Program-made: the position numbers and the translations under genes
Source: Voacanga thouarsii
Taxonomy: Eukaryota > Streptophyta > Magnoliopsida > Gentianales > Apocynaceae
Direction of reading: 5' to 3'
Length of the DNA stretch: 64,000 bases
NCBI GenBank assembly: GCA_026120185.1
Contig: JANUWF010001617.1
Location: forward strand, 1-64,000
The notes under the pieces: generated by a model
Told to the model about the DNA's origin: nothing
The model's input: the letters and a program-made list of their open reading frames with translations, nothing else
Databases searched by the model: none
Shown: one piece after another, positions 23,206-36,619 of the stretch
Layout: every line of letters begins with the position of its first letter
Position numbering within the stretch: position 1 is the stretch's first letter

Positions 23206-23537
23206 TGTTAGAATAAAATCTACACACTACACACTAATAAAACTCTAACTATTTTTTGCACAAGAATTTCTCTCTTTCTTTTCTCTCACAATTTTCTCTA
23301 ATATTTCTTTCACAAAATAATGGTGTATTACAAATTTAGAGAATAACTCTATTTATAGAGCTCTAATTAGTGGAATACATCATGGCATACATCATCTTCC
23401 ACTAATCTTAATTAGTGGTGTCTCTACTAAATGGTGGACATCCATAAAAATCTTCTCTAATAATTCACATAAATCCATAATTAGTGAAGCGTCCACTAAT
23501 TAATGGAGCTTCCAATAATTTTAAGATATTCATAACA
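23206..23537 (-). repeat. 3' LTR of Copia element 1 (332 bp)
   Basis: On the minus strand the LTR starts TGTTATGAATATC and ends in CTAACA (TG...CA type). It directly follows a polypurine tract (AAGGGGGAG) downstream of the RNase H frame. A TATA-like TATTTATAGAG lies inside. No second copy of this LTR exists in the window. Confidence 0.85.
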
Positions 23538-26500
23538 CTCCCCCTTAGATGTCCATCAATTACATAAAGAATATGTCTTGTTAAAACCTTACTAGATAAA
23601 AACCCAGTGGGAAAAAAAACCTAGTGAAGAAAAAAGAGTACACTATTCTATATGTTTGATTATTACTCCATCTGATGAGCTGATTCCTTTAAATCTTTAA
23701 ACCGACGCATACCAATTTTATATCTCAACTTTTCAAATGTTACAGTCGGTAAAGTCTTCGTGAAAATATCCGCGAGGTTGCCACATGACCGAATTTGTAG
23801 CACATCAATTTTACCTTTCTTCTGGAGTTCATGAGTAAAGAAGAATTTTGGTGAAATATGTTTTGTCCGATCTCCTTTAATATATCCTCCCCGTAATTGA
23901 ACTATGCAAACTGCATTGTCTTCATAAAGAGAAGTTGGAATATCTTTGATCGATGATAATCCACAATTTTCTCGGATATAATGAATCATGGATCTTAGCC
24001 ATACACATTCTCGACTTGCTTCATGAATGACTATAATTTCAGCATGATTTGAAGAAGTAGCTGCTATAGATTGTTTTGTAGAACGCCATGATATAGCAGT
24101 ATTTTCACATGTAAATAGATAACCCATTTGAGAACGTGTTTTATGTGGATCAGATAAATAACCAGCATCTACATAACCAAATCAATGTTGGGTTGGTTTT
24201 ATTTGAATAAAATAATTCAAAATCAATTGTACCTTGGAGATATCGAAGGACTTGTTTAATTCCATTCCAATGTCGTCGTGTTGGTGAAGAACTAAATCTT
24301 ACTAATAAATTGACAGCAAAAACAATATCAGGTCATGTATTATTAGCAAGATACATCAATGCACCAATTGCACTGAGATATGGTACTTCAGGACCAAGGA
24401 GTTCTTCATCATTTTCTTGAGGATGGAAAGGATCTTTATCCACATTTAATGATCGGACGATCATTGGAATACTCAATGGATGTGCTTTGTCCATGTAAAA
24501 TCTTTTTAGCACTTTTGCTGTATATGTTGATTGATGAATAAATGTTTCACTTTCCAAATGTTCAATTTGTAAACCAAGGCAAAATTTAATTTTACCAAAA
24601 TCTTTGATTTCGAATTCTCTTTTTAAATAATCAATTGTTTCTTGGAGCTCTTCAGGAGTTCCAATAAGATTAATATCATCAACATATATAGCTAATATCA
24701 CAAATTTAGAACTAGATTTCTTAATAAAAACACACGGACATACCTGATCATATTTAAATCCTGCTTTCAATAAATATTCACTAAGACGTGTGAACCACAT
24801 GCGCCCAAATTGCTTCAGGCCATATAATGATTTCTACAACTTGATGGAGTAATTTTCACAAGGATAATGTTTATATGCTTCAGGCATATGAAATCCTTCG
24901 AGGATTTTCATGTAAACATCATTTTCTAAATTTCCATACAAGTAAGCAGTGATAACATTTAATAGGCGCATATCTATCTTTTCATGTATTGCCAAATTGA
25001 TAAGATATCGGAATGTAATAGCATCAACAACAGGAGAATAAGTTTCATCATAATCAATACCTGATCTTTGTGAAAAACCTTGGGCTACTAATCGCGCTTT
25101 ATATCGAACGATTTCACTCTTTTCATTGCACTTTCGCACAAATATCCATTTGTAGCCAACAGGTTTTACACCTTCTGGTGTTCGGACTGCAGGTCCGAAG
25201 ACTTCACGTTTTGTCAATGCATTTAACTCCGATTGAATCGCATCTTTCCATTGCAGCCAATCTTTTCTATGCCGACATTCATCAACTGATATTGGTTCAG
25301 GATCATCATTATCATGTGTAACATCAAGAGATATATTGTATGCAAATATATTATCAACAACAGTTTCTATCCGATTCCAACTTCTACCGAAATGGTATAA
25401 TTGATACAAATTTCGAGTGTTACTTTCATCAACTTCGGTTCTTTGTCATCGGTTCTCTCTTGGTCTTTATCATTCTTTTCTTCAATATGATCTTCTGGAT
25501 CATTTAATCCTCTTTTCTTTCGAGGATTTTTATCTTTAGAACTAAGAGGTCGGCCACACTTCTGGCGTATTTTTGACTCAGCAGCTATAGGTATAATATT
25601 TTGTTCTGCTGGAACTTCAATTCGAATAGGAGCATTTATAACTGGAATATGCGATTTAGTAACTCTTCTGAAGTCAACAAAAGCGTCTGGCATTTGATTT
25701 GCAATGCTTTGCAAATGAATTATCTTTTGAACTTCAAGTTCACATGCACTTGTGCGCGGATCAAGATAATTTAATGATGTTGTCCAAGTAAGATCCTTTT
25801 TATGTTGTTTTGGTTCTCCCCCTAATTTAGGGAATAATGATTCATCAAAATGACAATCAACAAATCTTGCTGTGAATACATCTCCTGTCAGGGATTCAAC
25901 ATACCTGATAATAGAGGGAGAATCATATCCAACGTACATCTCCTTCTTCTTTGAGGACCCATCTTTGTACGTTGGTTTGGTGCAATTGGAATATATACAG
26001 CACACCCAAAAATTATTAAATGAGCAATATTTGGTTTTGATCCAAAAGCCAATTGCAAATGAGAGAATTTATAATAACTAGCTGGTCTTATGCGTACAAG
26101 TGCTGCAACATGTAAAATAGCATGTCCCCAGGCAGATGTTGGGAGATTTGTTTTCATTAATAATGGTCTAGCAATTAATTGTAATCGTTTAATCAAAGAT
26201 TCAGCAAGACCATTTTGTGTGTGAACATAAGTTACAGGATGTTCAACATTAATCCCAATTGACATGCAATATGCATCAAAAGCATGTGATGAAAATTCAC
26301 CAGCATTATCCAAACGGATATTTTTAATGTGATGGTCAGAAAATTGTGCTTGTAATTTAATTATTTGAGCAAGTAATCTCGCAAACGCCAGGTTATGAGT
26401 AGATAATAAACATACATGTGACCATCGAGATGATGCATCAATTAAGACCATAAAATATTTGAACGGTCCACATGGTGGATCAATAGGTCCACAAATATCT

Positions 26501-27158
26501 CCGTGAATCCGTTCGAGAAATGTAGGACTTTCTGCTCCTACTTTTACTGGTGATGGTTTAACAATTAATTTTCCTAGGGAACATGCAGTACATGCGAATT
26601 TTTCTGATGTCAATATCCTTTTATTTTTTAAAGGATGGCCATGTGTATTCTCAATGATTCTTCTCATCATAGTAGATCCCGGATGACCCAACCGGTCATG
26701 CCAAATGCTAAAAGTAATAGGATCAGTAAACTTCTGGTTTATTAGATGATGAATTTCAATTGTACGTATTTTTACAAAATATAGGCCAGTAGAAAAAGAC
26801 GTCAGTTTTTCTAATACAGATTTCTTACCCAAATGCATTTGAGTAATATAAAGATGTTCAATCCCATTTTCCTCATTTGTTTCAACATGATACTCATTTT
26901 TGCGGATATCTTTAAAACTCAATAAATTTTTTCTGGATTTTGAGGAAAATAGTGCCTTATCAATAATAATTGTTGTTCCTTTAGGCAACAATATACTAGC
27001 TCTTTGAAATCCTCAATCACATTTGCACTACCGTTTTTCGTATAAATATTTATTTCTCCCATTTTGAGATCAGAAAAATATTTCTCATTTTTTAGTATGG
27101 TGTGTGTAGTTCCACTATCAATAATGCATACATCATCATTAACAACAGCCATCTGAAC

Positions 27159-27199
<41 letters not shown>

Positions 27200-27340
27200 A
27201 ACGTAAATATTATTAGAATGTAATGAAAATGAAAATACAAAAATATCAGGGTGAGGCTTTAGATCTTCTGGACACTGCTATCACTAATTAAATGGTCTAT
27301 CTTACCGTCTGGGTATATATATGTATGTATGTATGTATAT
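23538..27340 (-). mobile_element. Copia retrotransposon 1, 5'-truncated
   Basis: Minus-strand pol order is protease, integrase, reverse transcriptase, RNase H (Ty1/Copia). Protease 'IDSGTTH' lies near 27115. The GAG-pre-integrase segment (WHDRLGHPG) and integrase core (HGDICGP, LDNAGEF, QNGLAES) fall in 25888-26991, a linker in 25367-26005, reverse transcriptase in 24834-25409 (YKARLVAQGF, DYDETYSPV), 'YVDDINLIG' in 24333-24800, and RNase H in 23663-24127 (YEDNAVCI). Frames are broken by stops and shifts. No gag and no 5' LTR are present; homology fades in a TA repeat at 27160-27200. It cannot move by itself. Confidence 0.88.
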
Positions 27341-27620
27341 ATATATTATATTTAAAAAGAAAGATAAGATATTCTTTTTTTAACCGAATATATATAAATA
27401 TAGTCATGTTATATACATATATATATGTATATATTCGGTTATAATTTCAATTCTTCGGTTCGGTACAGTTAGGAATGGTTCGGGATTGTTTTCATACAGT
27501 TTAGAATGGTTTTTGGTACGGATATTATATAAAAAATTTGAGGACGGTTCGGTTTGAAAAAAGTCAAAAGTCAAAATTTTTTCGTTTCTAATTCTTTTTA
27601 ATTCGATTATTCTCCAATCT
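27160..27620. other. TA repeats and TTCGGTT-rich junction DNA
   Basis: Several TA/TATG microsatellites (27163-27197, 27310-27345, 27411-27433) are followed by GGTTCGG-rich sequence similar in style to 19404-19620. This separates the truncated Copia element from the resumed LINE. Confidence 0.4.
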
Positions 27621-27649
27621 CATAAGCAACCTTACTTAATACATCCCAC

Positions 27650-29858
27650 ACTCTCTCTCATTTTGTTAGGCTTTTTCGGTTTAAGACTATGTGGACTCGT
27701 GATTCTTCTTCTCATGAAGTAATACAATCTGTGTGGTCTATTCCTGCCTCGAGTTCCCCTCTTGCTGAGCTCGTCTCTAGCATAAAACACACTAAGTTAG
27801 CCCTCAAAACCTAGAATACGTATGTTTTTGGGATAGTATTAGTCATATTTTTGAACAATACTATTACAATTTGTTCACTTCCTCTAATCCTGGGTTCCCT
27901 TCTAATCTGACTAATTTGATTTTCTCGAGTATCACTGAAGCACAAAATGAGTTTTTATGTTCTATTCCTCCTGCTGACCATATCAAACAGGTAGGTTTTG
28001 AGATGAAGGCAAGTAAAAGCCCAGGACCTGATGGTATGAACCATTGTTTCTTTAAAACATATTGGTACATAGTTAAAGATAAAGTCATTAATGCAGTCCA
28101 AGATTTCTTTGCTTTGGGGCATCTTCTTTCGGCTCTCAATCATACTTTCACCACACTGATCCCGAAATGCAATAATGCTTACAAAGTAGAACGGTTTAGG
28201 CCATTGCTCTCTACAATGTCATCTACAAGGTCATCACAAAAATTTTAGCTAACAGACTCAACCCTCTATTGGACGATATCGTTGCCCTCTCCCAAGGTTC
28301 TTTTATTCCTAACAGAGATATGAGTGACCATCTCATCATCTGTCATGAGATCATGCATCATTTTCACACCAAGAAAGTTGAATTGGGTATGATGGCACTT
28401 AAGCTAGATATGGAGAAAGCATATGACAAGGTTAAGAGGGTCTCTTCTTTTTCACATTCTCCAGTCCTATGGTTTTGCTGATAAGTTCACCAAACTCGTT
28501 TTGGAGTGTATTGCTTCAGTATATTTCTCAATCTTGATTAATAATACTCCTTTTGGCTTTTTTAACTCTTCGAGAGGTCTTCAACAAGGTGATCCAATTT
28601 CTCCAGCCTTATTTGTGCTCTATTTCAATTTATTATCCAGAATGCTTACTGTGGCGGAATCCAAATTGAAATTTCATAGGGTAAAAATCAATAGGGTCTA
28701 CCTTTACATCTTTCATCTTATGCTGATGATTTGATTTGTTTCTATTAAGCTATTGTTATTGAAGCTCAAGACTTGCAGAAACTTTTGGATTGCTATTAGC
28801 GGTGGTCGAAACTATCCATCAATCTTGAGAAATATGCCATTCATTGTAGTAAAAATGTAATGCCCAATCTTAAGGGTATGATTTGTCCCATCTTCAACAT
28901 TAATGAATGTTTACACAATAGCTACTACTTGGGAGTTCTTTTTTGCAAAAAAAGAATCCAAGCCTATGGTTTTTGGATATATTGTTGACTAGTTGAGGAA
29001 GAAAGTTAGCGAGTAGAAGCTCCATGCTCTATCTCAGGCAGGTAGATGTATGTTAATTAAGTCAGTGGCTCAATCCATCCTTATCCATGTAATACAATGT
29101 TTTATTCTCCCTTCTTCCATTTGTGACAAATTGGATCAGCTTATGAGAGACTTTTGGTGGGAATACAAGAAGGATAGTGGAAGGCACCTTTACCTAAAAT
29201 CTTGGAACTTGATTTGTGATCCTAAGAGTGTTAGTATTCAGAGATGCATAACTGGAACTACAAACTACTCTTTGACTTATTCCTATTCCATATAGTTAGA
29301 GAGATTTTGAAAATTAAAATTCCTTATCATGAGGAACCCGATTCTCTAGTGTGGGCTCTCTACAAGTCGGGAGATTTTCTATTAAGTCTACTTACTGATT
29401 AGCTAGCAGAGGTACTCTTCTCATTCATTTTCTTCATCTTCTTCCTTTTTTTCTTCTATCCCTAGCTGTGCATGGAATAAGTTGTGGTCTTCTTCTCTTT
29501 ACAATAGACACAAGCACCTATTTTGGAAAATTCTTACCAACATACTTCCAACAAAATCTAGACTGTCCAGGTTTCTCAATTTGGACAATCCTCTTTACTT
29601 GATCTATCACTCTAAAATAAAAACAATGGGACATTTTTTCCTTACTTGTCCCCTCTCTAAATGCCTCTAGGGGAATTTAAAGTGGCAGTTTCGTATTGAG
29701 TTGTTTGCTGATTACGATATGACGAATTGGATTCAAGAATTGATTAACATGGATAATCAATTTCTGTTGCCCCCTGATGTGAAAATGGAATTTCTTAATT
29801 ATGCAGATGTTTTGATGGAGAATGTTTGGTGTTATCATAACAAATTGCATGGTGGTGA
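27650..29858 (+). mobile_element. LINE fragment: reverse transcriptase and zf-RVT
   Basis: It resumes with 'RLFRFKTMWTRDSS' at 27669, the segment that follows the endonuclease in plant LINEs. Reverse transcriptase blocks follow: 'KSPGPDGMNHCFFKTYW' (28014), 'LIPKCNN', 'SFIPNRDMSDHLI' (28300), 'LKLDMEKAYDKV' (28400), 'GLQQGDPISPALFVL' (28580) and 'YADDLIC' (28719). A zf-RVT region lies at 29482-29855 (NRHKHLFWKI, LPTKSRLSRF, HFFLTCPLSKCLW). Several stops and shifts make it inactive. It is the same strand and logical continuation of the piece at 18950-19403. Confidence 0.88.
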
Positions 29859-31484
29859 GTAGGCCTGTTCACGGATTGGGTTGGTTTGATTTTTTCAAAT
29901 TTTTAACTCAACCTAAATATTTCGGTTTGAAATTTTTAAACCCAAACCAAACTATTTAAAATTTTAAACCGTCGGTTTGGGTTGGTTCGATTTAGTTTGG
30001 TTTGATTAGTTTGTACATAATTTACCAAGTAAAGTTTTAACTTTCCACTTAGAACATACTTCTGATTTTATAAACAATATATGCATTTGAGACATACTAA
30101 CAAAAAGTAATATGAAAAGCATCAAGCATATGAGTGCATGACCACACAGTAACAAATTAGTCTTTTAGCAAAGGTAGCAAAAAATGATGAATACTGAAAA
30201 TCTTTCGTAGGTATTTGCTTGGACTGCTGTTATGATTAGCCTGGATATGAAAGGCAAATTTCAATCACCAACAATTGGAGTTGTTTCTCCAAATGACTCA
30301 ATTGTTTTAGTGCATGAAGAGTTTGAAAATTCTACAATAAATAAATATAGTCAAGTATCGCAATTTAAAAAAAATAATACAAATTAATCTCAATACTTTA
30401 TTTATTATTTGTAAATCAAATGGAGCTCTTTGTAAAAGCTCATAAACAGACAAAAAACAACATTAAATAATACCAACAAGAATACCATCATCCATCTAAT
30501 ACTAATTTATTTTCAGTTGTAAAAATCTTAGACTTAACAATACTACAAAACATTACAAAAATAATCTGACCAACTTGTCAGTCAGTAGAAACGAAGCTCA
30601 AATACAAGGATACAATTATACTATTGGACAGTACCTTCCATACTCAAACTTCTTTTACCATATTAAAGAAGTTAAACAAGTGAACTAAACCCCGTGGTGT
30701 AACAATGGATCATTCGTCAAAAGACCAAAAATAAGAGCAGGTGCAATTTCATTTATTCTAACTTTCCGGATGAATGGGGCTTTAGAATATGAAAAGATAA
30801 AATGTGGAACCTATAAAAGATAATAAATAAAAATTATTAGTTTTAGAATAAAAAAAATCTTTTTTTTTTTTTAGTGATCATGTAATAACTTTTTCTAAAG
30901 TGCAATTTCATTTGTTCTAAATTTCCCACTAAATAAAGAAAAAATTGTCGAGAAGAGGTTGCAATGAAATTGAACTTACTTTTAGAGAAGGTGCTTTTGA
31001 GCCCAACTTCTTAACTTTCCCACTACCCTCTACAGCCTAATTTGTGATTTCCCAACTAATTACCACATCACCTCCTGTATTTTGGCCCAAAGTCAAACCC
31101 AGTGGTTTGTCAACTTCAACCTCAATGTTCTTTGAAGTAGTTATTCTTACTGTGATCTCAATACTTCTTCTTACTTTGATACTCTCCGTCAAGAAATATT
31201 TTGAGACGCCCTTTTTGGCATCTTGAATTGATAGCCATTGAAAACTCAATTTTTGTATGCAAAGTACAAAAAATACAAGTCAAATGCATTTTTTGGATAA
31301 AAATGATGACTCATACAATTACACATTTATCCTATATATACCAGGAATAGGAAGTAAGGATTGATGGGATTTGGAGATGGACTTGAATTAGTTATGATGG
31401 AGACTCTCTTTGCATAGGTAGCACCGTAGCAGAGCAAGAAGAGGGTGGATTTGGACATCTCAGATCAGTGGCGCAGCAGCAGAA
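29859..31484. mobile_element. Unclassified insertion splitting the LINE
   Basis: It starts at TAGGCCTGTTCACGG, a hAT-like terminus followed by a GGTTTGGGTTGG-rich subterminal region. The LINE's protein resumes near 31485. No matching inverted right end was found. It encloses a plastid-protein-like fragment on the minus strand (31037-31249). Boundaries are inferred from the LINE break, not from target duplications. Confidence 0.45.
31037..31249 (-). pseudogene. PDZ-domain gene fragment, ENH1-like
   Basis: The frame contains 'IEVEVDKPLGLTLGQNTGGD' followed by VVI. This resembles the start of the PDZ domain in plastid proteins such as the rubredoxin-family ENH1 (At5g17170), recalled from memory. 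The domain stops at once in 'SWEITN' and a stop codon, and upstream residues look unrelated. A second minus-strand frame at 31392-31470 starts MSKSTLFLLCYGAT and could be a transit-peptide piece of the same gene; this is speculative. It is a shard, not a gene. Confidence 0.4.
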
Positions 31485-31830
31485 TAACAGAAACGTGCGA
31501 ATTTGGGATGAGCTCTCTATCCATATTGCTCGTACTATAACGTTGTATTGGAATGCTAGCATTATTAGGACTCTCAAACTTCACTCTCACTACTTCCACA
31601 GTATTGGCAGCCTCCCCCTATTGATTTTATTGAAGTTAACTTTGACATAACATATTATGATAGTTTTGTTATTTTAGCACGTGTTTTCAGGGATCATAGA
31701 GGGGAGTGTCTTTAGGTATGGATTGGTAAGGATTTTGTTGGGAATGCTGTTGTTGCTAAAGCGGTTGCTGCGCAAAATGCATCTATGATAGCAAATGATC
31801 TTGATATTTTAAATAAGTTACCAAGGATGC
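31485..31830 (+). mobile_element. LINE fragment: RNase H start
   Basis: Reads 'IARTITLYWNASIIRTLK' and, after a frameshift, 'PPPIDFIEVNFD', 'YYDSFVILARVFRDHRGE' and 'GNAVVAKAVAAQNA'. This matches the RNase H domain at the end of plant LINE ORF2 (KVNFDxA...FRDHRG...AEAxA). It completes the order endonuclease, reverse transcriptase, zf-RVT, RNase H begun at 18950. The end of the domain is lost at about 31830. Confidence 0.75.
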
Positions 31831-31884
31831 CCTTTATTTTATTGCATTAACCTACCAATATTGCCTAGTTGCCAAACATACCAC

Positions 31885-32170
31885 TTTTTTTTTTTTTTTT
31901 TTTTGTGTGATAGATAAAAGGTCAATTTTCCATTACACCATAATTAGAAGAATAAGCAAATGCGTCTTTCCTTAGTACAGAAGTAAAGATAGTGTCAGAG
32001 GAAGTTCCTCCTCGATCACAGAGAATAGCAGGGGGATAAAGGAAGGAGGAATATAACAAAAAATCTCACAAGATTTAACCCATTTTGCCAACTCATGAGC
32101 ACAAGAATTACAACTCCTAGGAATAGACACAAACTTCAAGTTGGGTCTGCTATTGAGAATAGCTTTCTAT
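31885..32170 (-). mobile_element. 5'-truncated LINE 3' end with poly(A)
   Basis: The minus strand reads 'RPNLKFVSIPRSCNSCAHEL' then AKWVKSC, the C-terminal part of a LINE RNase H domain. About 60 codons further it ends in a run of 20 A (plus-strand T 31885-31904). A short 3' segment with a poly(A) tail is the usual product of abortive LINE insertion. It lies head-on to the plus-strand LINE just upstream. Confidence 0.75.
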
Positions 32171-32661
32171 AGGGTGCGTTGATAATTGATAATATTAAGT
32201 GTTTAATTAATTAAGTGTGATAACAGATATTTGTAATTACTTAATTGATTAAGACATACTGAAATCTTGTTATAAATTTTGAGTGAAATAAAAATTACTT
32301 AAATATGAAATCTGAATATGTTAAATACTCATATAATTATTAATATTTTTTATATTTAATTCAAATTGTAATAAAATATATTGTAAAAAGTTATAATCAA
32401 TTCATATTTTATATTCAAATTTTATATTTCAGAATTCAATCTTCAAACTTTAATTTTCAAAATTCAATACTTAAATATTCAAATTCAAAATGTTAGGCTG
32501 TACTTGGACAAAGATTGGACTAAGATGAGTTTGTTACAATTTAATAAAATATTATTAAATGTGGAATAAATGTGGGACTCAATCATTAACGAGAGAAAGA
32601 AAATATGATGTGTTATAAGTATATGACAGTTTTCGAGAAATAAAAATTATTTAAATTAATA

Positions 32662-32949
32662 CTCCCTCTATCCTAAAAATCAAGTCAAAATTTTCTATTT
32701 TTATTGTACCAAAATATTTATCGATTTCACAAATCAAGAATAAATTTATTACTTATATTTATAATTTTCCCATCGTTCAACCATTTAACTCATTAAATAT
32801 GTACATTCCCAATAAATGTATAGAAAATAATAATTAATAAATGTTTACTTTTATTTAAAGGTACTTTTTATTATAATTATATAAATTTTAATAATTTCTT
32901 AATCTTTGTGTCATTTCCTAAATTGACATAATTTTTATGACGGTGGAAG
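32662..32949. mobile_element. Stowaway-like MITE, 288 bp
   Basis: Left end CTCCCTCTATCCTAAAAATC is matched by the reverse complement of the right end (CTTCCACCGTCATAAAAAT). Both ends are flanked by TA. Non-coding. Confidence 0.75.
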
Positions 32950-33994
32950 TATTATTTTAAGGGTAGTGCTAAAGGGATCAAATTGAGCCACAATAAATGT
33001 AACTCAAAAATAGTTGAAGGTTATAAAAAATCTAATATGCCCTTTATTGTATTAGAGGGAAATTTATATATTTCCCTCCAAAAATGTTTTTCTCCATTGT
33101 ATTTTCTCTCTTATCATATTTTCTCTTTTTGGGTTTTACGTATAATATTTTCAAAACATCTAGTTCACATAAAACTCTTAGTTCTATATCATTCTGTCAA
33201 ATGAAAACTCTAACTAAAGACTCTCAACATCTCGTTTCTTATCCTCCATTATCATTATGTCATACAATCATAGTTGACACTTATTTTTTATTCTATCAAT
33301 ATAGTACAATCATAATTAATATTTTCATCTTATGTTGTCAATTAATATGGAAAGTCACAGTCAATTGTATGACATAATACAAGAATAAACATTTATCTAA
33401 GTATGACTCCAACCCAAAACCTTACCGTCATATGTAAGTTAATTTTTAGCGGGACTTTTCTTATAATTAAGAATTTATTTTGAAAGAAAAAAATAATATA
33501 AATTAATTTTTAATTAATTTACAATAATATTATTAATATTGTCTTATTTATATAATCTAAATATTTATTTAGATATTAAGAATTTATATTATTTATCCTC
33601 TAAATTCTTACATAATCTAAAATTTGTCTTATTAATGGCATTATTTGTATATAAATATTTCATATTAAAATAAATGGCTGCATGTCATTATAAAAATAGA
33701 TAAATATAATAGGAGAATATGTTGATATAGCTTAGAAATATTTTAAAATATTAATGTCCATAAATAATTTAAGTAATAATTATATTCATCATTTTTTATA
33801 AGATTAATTTTTTATGCTTTTAAAATGAATTTTTATATATTATTTGTAAAAAAAAATTAGAGCAGTACCTAATTAAAAGTGTCGTATTTAATTTTGAATA
33901 GATCTAATATATATTATTTTTCTTAATTCATTATTAAATTATCAATTGTTAAAAAAAACCATTTTTTTATTCTATTGACTGTAATTCATTAGTA

Positions 33995-34136
33995 AATTAC
34001 CAACTAACACAAAAAAAATGCTCGACAAAGGAGATTTGAACTAGCAATATGATTTAAAAAAGGCTCGACAAAGGGGAGTTGAACTTGTAACATGCTTTAC
34101 GCTAGATAGCTTGGATATACCAGCACACCATTAGAT
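33995..34136 (-). repeat. Tandem SINE-head-like repeats
   Basis: On the minus strand two units each carry GTTCAA(A/C)TCYCC followed by TTTGTCGAGC (about 34018-34040 and 34060-34085). GTTCAAATC is B-box-like. A preceding GGTATATCCAAGCTATCTAG could be a degenerate A box. This may be a broken SINE; it is not a folded tRNA gene. Confidence 0.35.
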
Positions 34137-34191
34137 TTTTTGTGATTAGAACCATCCACATCATATTTACATTTTTCTTCCATCCTATATT

Positions 34192-34371
34192 CAATAATAA
34201 TATTCACAACAAATATCTCATTAGATATTTGTATTTTGATTTAAATAATGCAATAATTTACACTTTCTCGCCACCCACATCCAATAATAGCATTCATAAC
34301 AAATATCTTATTAGATATTTTTATTTTGATTTAAATAATACAATCATTTATACACTTCTTTTTTAATGTAA
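34192..34371. repeat. Imperfect 90-bp direct repeat
   Basis: The block CAATAATA(A/G)(T/C)ATTCA(C/T)AACAAATATCT and its continuation TTAGATATTT-T-TTTTGATTTAAATAAT occurs at 34192 and again at 34282 with a few differences. Confidence 0.75.
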
Positions 34372-36619
34372 TATATCTTTATATAACACACACACACACA
34401 TATATATATTAAAACTCAAATGTACTATAGTGTTTATGGGTAATTGATGATTGGTTACATATATTGAGTTAAATGATTTGTTTCAAAGGTTAATATGTAA
34501 AAAGATATGAATTTATAGGTAATATAAGGAATTTGGTAAATTTTAACAATTTTTCCTATATAAATGGCTTTACTTATTTTTCATATTTATAATTTATTTG
34601 ACATGTAATTCAGCAGTAATTTCATGAAAATTTATTTATTTAACTTTATTTAGTAAATATTCATTTATTTAATTTTAGAAGTAAAATACTAAAAAGGAAA
34701 TGTAAAAATATGCTTCAAGGAAATGACATTTATTAAAAGATAATTTAGTATTCACTTAATTTTGAATACCAAATGATGGAACTATATAATTTCTACTATA
34801 TTAAAAAATTTCTTTAATATTCTATTAGTAAACCATTACCAAAGTGGTACCAATGATTACTAATAGGATTATTTTATTTTTCATTATTTTTTATATTTAT
34901 GTTGGCACTTCATTGATAATCTCTCAGTAAAATTAAAACTATCAATAGAAAAGTAATAGAAGATCAACGGATGGAAATATTTATTTTTAGTTTTTAATAA
35001 TCCTTTCGGCAATTAAAATCATTATTAACATGATACATTAAACTTACTAACAAAATATTGATTGAATACCGACTGATATAAGTAGTATTCATAAAAATAT
35101 AAAAATTATAAGTCTATAAAACATTTTATGGTATTTTGTCTATAATTAAAATCACTACTATTCATTGCCAGTGGATTATTGAAATTCTTTTTAATTTTAT
35201 ATTTCACTGATAATTTATTGGTAGTTTCTTTATAAAATTAAAAATTTTGATCAATTATTGACGAAATTACCTATAGACTTTTTATTTTATAAAAATCTAT
35301 AATAAAAAAGATTTTATTTGTAATTCTAATACTATTTAGTCAAAAATATTATGAAATAAATAGATTTTTTTTATAGTTATTCAAGAGATGTTGAAAATAT
35401 TGAGAACACGAGGCTCAATTTTAATTTATTTATTACTTGGTTATTACAATTAGTTTAAAATAAAAGACTAATTTTTTAACTAATCGAAATATATATAAAA
35501 AAAAAATAGATCGAAAAGGACTCAAAGGATTATGATTGTTTTTTCTTTTTTTTTATAAAAAACCTTATAAGTTGGTCAAAAAATATATATAAAAAAATAT
35601 TTTGAATCCTTGAGATAGTCATTTAAAGTGTAATAATTCAAAAGTGCGTGTAAGTAAATTATTCAAAATCTTTTTTCGTTTTTCTAAAATCAATTACCTT
35701 TTAAAAAAATTTTAATTTTAAAAGAAATAAGTTTGTGAAAGTCTTGAAATGTCATAGCGATTGTGGATGTAATTAAAGATCGTATATACATAGATTGTTC
35801 TAAAACGTAGTTGATGTAGGTGCATTCAATAATTTGTTAATGTTGACATAGTAAAAATAAGAAAGTTACATAGTTGAACTCCTTTTGAACTTTAGTCGGC
35901 TTTAAATAATTAATTATCAATTTTTATCTATATAATTTTATTTTTTTTAGTTTTGCAAAGTTGACGTTATGTACAAATTTAAAAATGTATGTTTTGGTTA
36001 GTGAATAAATGAAATCTAAATTAATGACACTCAAATTCACAAATATACTGATATTAGAATAATAACATAATAACGAAATATAGATTGATTCAAAATAGAT
36101 TAAACTTTAAAAGTATTATTATAAAAAAAGTTACGCTTATGAATATTCTAGTTGACAGTGTGACGATTCTAATTGACAATGACATTGAAATATATATACA
36201 CAATTAATTGTTGATATATAGTTGAAATATATAATTGACAATTGACATTAAAAATATATAAGTTTGAATAGACCGTAACATTAAAAACATACAAGTTTGA
36301 ATAAATAATTGATACTATTAATTTTATATTTAAAAATTTTAACTTTTGAATTCAAAATACGTTAAAATCTTAATTAAGAATAATATTATCAATTAACTTA
36401 AAGTTTAATAACAAAAGAACTTAAATATCTCTATTGATCCGGATCAATTTGATCCACAAAATATTTTCGTTATTTTAAATTGAGAAGAATTTTTTCTCAA
36501 ATACAGTCATAATTATATCAAACGAGTTCTAAAACATAATTAATTAATCATATAGCAAATGCATTTAGTTCCAAGATAATTAACAAGCCTTAGGTGTAAA
36601 CCATTCTTCCATTCTATAT

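Noticed and set aside
34000..34136. tRNA gene
   Set aside because: B-box-like motifs but no cloverleaf, no anticodon arm and two tandem units; treated as a possible SINE remnant.
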